From NCBI GenBank assembly GCA_040357565.1, contig JBDODJ010000173.1: a stretch of 23,260 nt of DNA; one strand, 5' to 3'. The notes beneath the pieces were generated by a model, which did not search any database, had not been told where the DNA came from, and was given only the letters and a program-made list of their open reading frames with translations. Of this stretch, positions 23,141 to 23,260 are shown piece by piece (position 1 is the first letter of the stretch; every line of letters starts with the position of its first letter). Made by a program: the position numbers and the translations under genes. The DNA is from Cercozoa sp. M6MM. Its lineage: Eukaryota; Endomyxa: Ascetosporea.

Positions 23141-23260
23141 GAACTACCCCTCCTACCCGAGAGTCTGCCTACCTGATCGATGAGCGATGGGTCGAATGGC
23201 AACACGCGGTCGTCGTTCAGTTCGATCCAACGGTCGCTGTCGCTGTCGCTGTTGTTGTTG
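20858..23260 (-). CDS. C-terminal part of a large ubiquitin-specific protease (USP9X/USP24/USP34 type), partial
   Basis: Deubiquitinase of the C19 cysteine peptidase family; the gene starts beyond the right edge. Exons: 23260-23173, 23057-23013, 22943-22843, 22769-22707, 22652-22547, 22469-22407, 22341-22167, about 22025-21983, 21927-21872, 21785-21684, 21621-21019 and 20944-20858. The opening WIELNDDRVLPFD, then ECYGGEE, then KTRSAFVLVYT matches the last strands of the catalytic core, which in USP9X-like enzymes read W-Y-K-F-N, C-F-G-G and A-Y-M-L-F-Y. The catalytic His would lie just upstream of the window and the Cys far upstream. The roughly 500 residues that follow are Ala/Leu-rich helices resembling ARM/HEAT repeats (for example LAVAAVGVLCQLLQCADARD), as in the long C-terminal arms of these proteases. 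All phases agree except across the 100-N gap, where an exon may be missing. The short last exon ends DDDSDESVWQLVHPRRRELS. Confidence 0.82.
21954..21965 (-). repeat. C12 run in a ubiquitin hydrolase intron
   Basis: Twelve G on the plus strand (C12 in the transcript) lie in the intron 21928-21982, about 17 nt after its donor. Confidence 0.95.
22034..22133. other. 100-N assembly gap
   Basis: Exactly 100 N, a conventional filler for a gap of unknown size. The flanking hydrolase exons have incompatible phases: the exon ending at 22167 stops in phase 1, while the exon beginning at about 22025 after TGACGCAG would start in phase 0. At least one exon is therefore probably missing. Confidence 0.99.
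22506..22517 (-). repeat. C12 run in a ubiquitin hydrolase intron
   Basis: Twelve G on the plus strand (C12 in the transcript) lie in the intron 22470-22546, about 29 nt after the GTACGT donor. Confidence 0.95.
23065..23136. repeat. (CA)n microsatellite in a ubiquitin hydrolase intron
   Basis: About 36 CA units, so (TG)36 in the transcript, run directly up to the acceptor GCCAACAG of the exon starting at 23057. The repeat replaces an ordinary polypyrimidine tract. Confidence 0.97.

Overview
The window is nuclear DNA of a protist-type eukaryote. It holds six protein genes (UTP6, a coiled-coil protein, an FKBP-TPR immunophilin, a chitin synthase, an RS-domain protein and a ubiquitin hydrolase tail), plus a stretch of further exons. 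The genes carry many short GT-AG introns, mostly 50-80 nt. Coding exons are GC-rich. Long (CA)n/(TG)n microsatellites lie in introns and at the left edge, and there are two assembly gaps. No rRNA, tRNA, CRISPR or recognisable transposon was seen. The gene set and intron density suggest a chitin-making microbial eukaryote, perhaps in or near the stramenopile/SAR groups. The sequence alone does not fix the lineage.

Layout, left to right. A (TG)90 tract opens the window, followed by about 1.4 kb with no recognised gene. On the minus strand, 4576-1604, is a ten-exon UTP6 gene for an SSU-processome HAT-repeat protein. It is divergent from a plus-strand coiled-coil protein (4909-5769) whose first residues form an N-myristoylation/palmitoylation signal. 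Minus strand 8321-6297 is a twelve-exon FKBP-TPR immunophilin. Minus strand 16234-8644 is the largest gene, a chitin synthase modelled in 27 exons and about 1943 residues. Divergent from it, plus strand from 16655, is a protein with a possible C2-like N-terminus and an RS (Arg-Ser) domain. Further exons follow to 20224, either the same gene or another. Minus strand 23260-20858 is the C-terminal part of a large ubiquitin-specific protease; its catalytic residues lie outside the window.

The main surprise is the chitin synthase. The catalytic motifs are present in order (MYNEPW, LLADG, DVGT, PGAFSAFRW, AEDR, RRW, SWGTK). Between PGAFSAFRW and EDR, however, the gene encodes about 650-700 extra acidic, Ser/Asn-rich residues spread over seven exons, and the QxxRW motif reads ECRRW. 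Other points of note are a splice-donor set rich in GTAC, sense-strand UG repeats and C12-13 runs inside introns, and two in-frame stop-free introns that could be retained (one in UTP6, one inside the chitin synthase SWGTK motif).

Exon models were built by eye from splice signals, reading phase and family similarity. Phases agree at every junction except where stated. The genes look like unrelated neighbours (ribosome biogenesis, protein folding, wall synthesis, possible RNA processing, deubiquitination) rather than a functional cluster.
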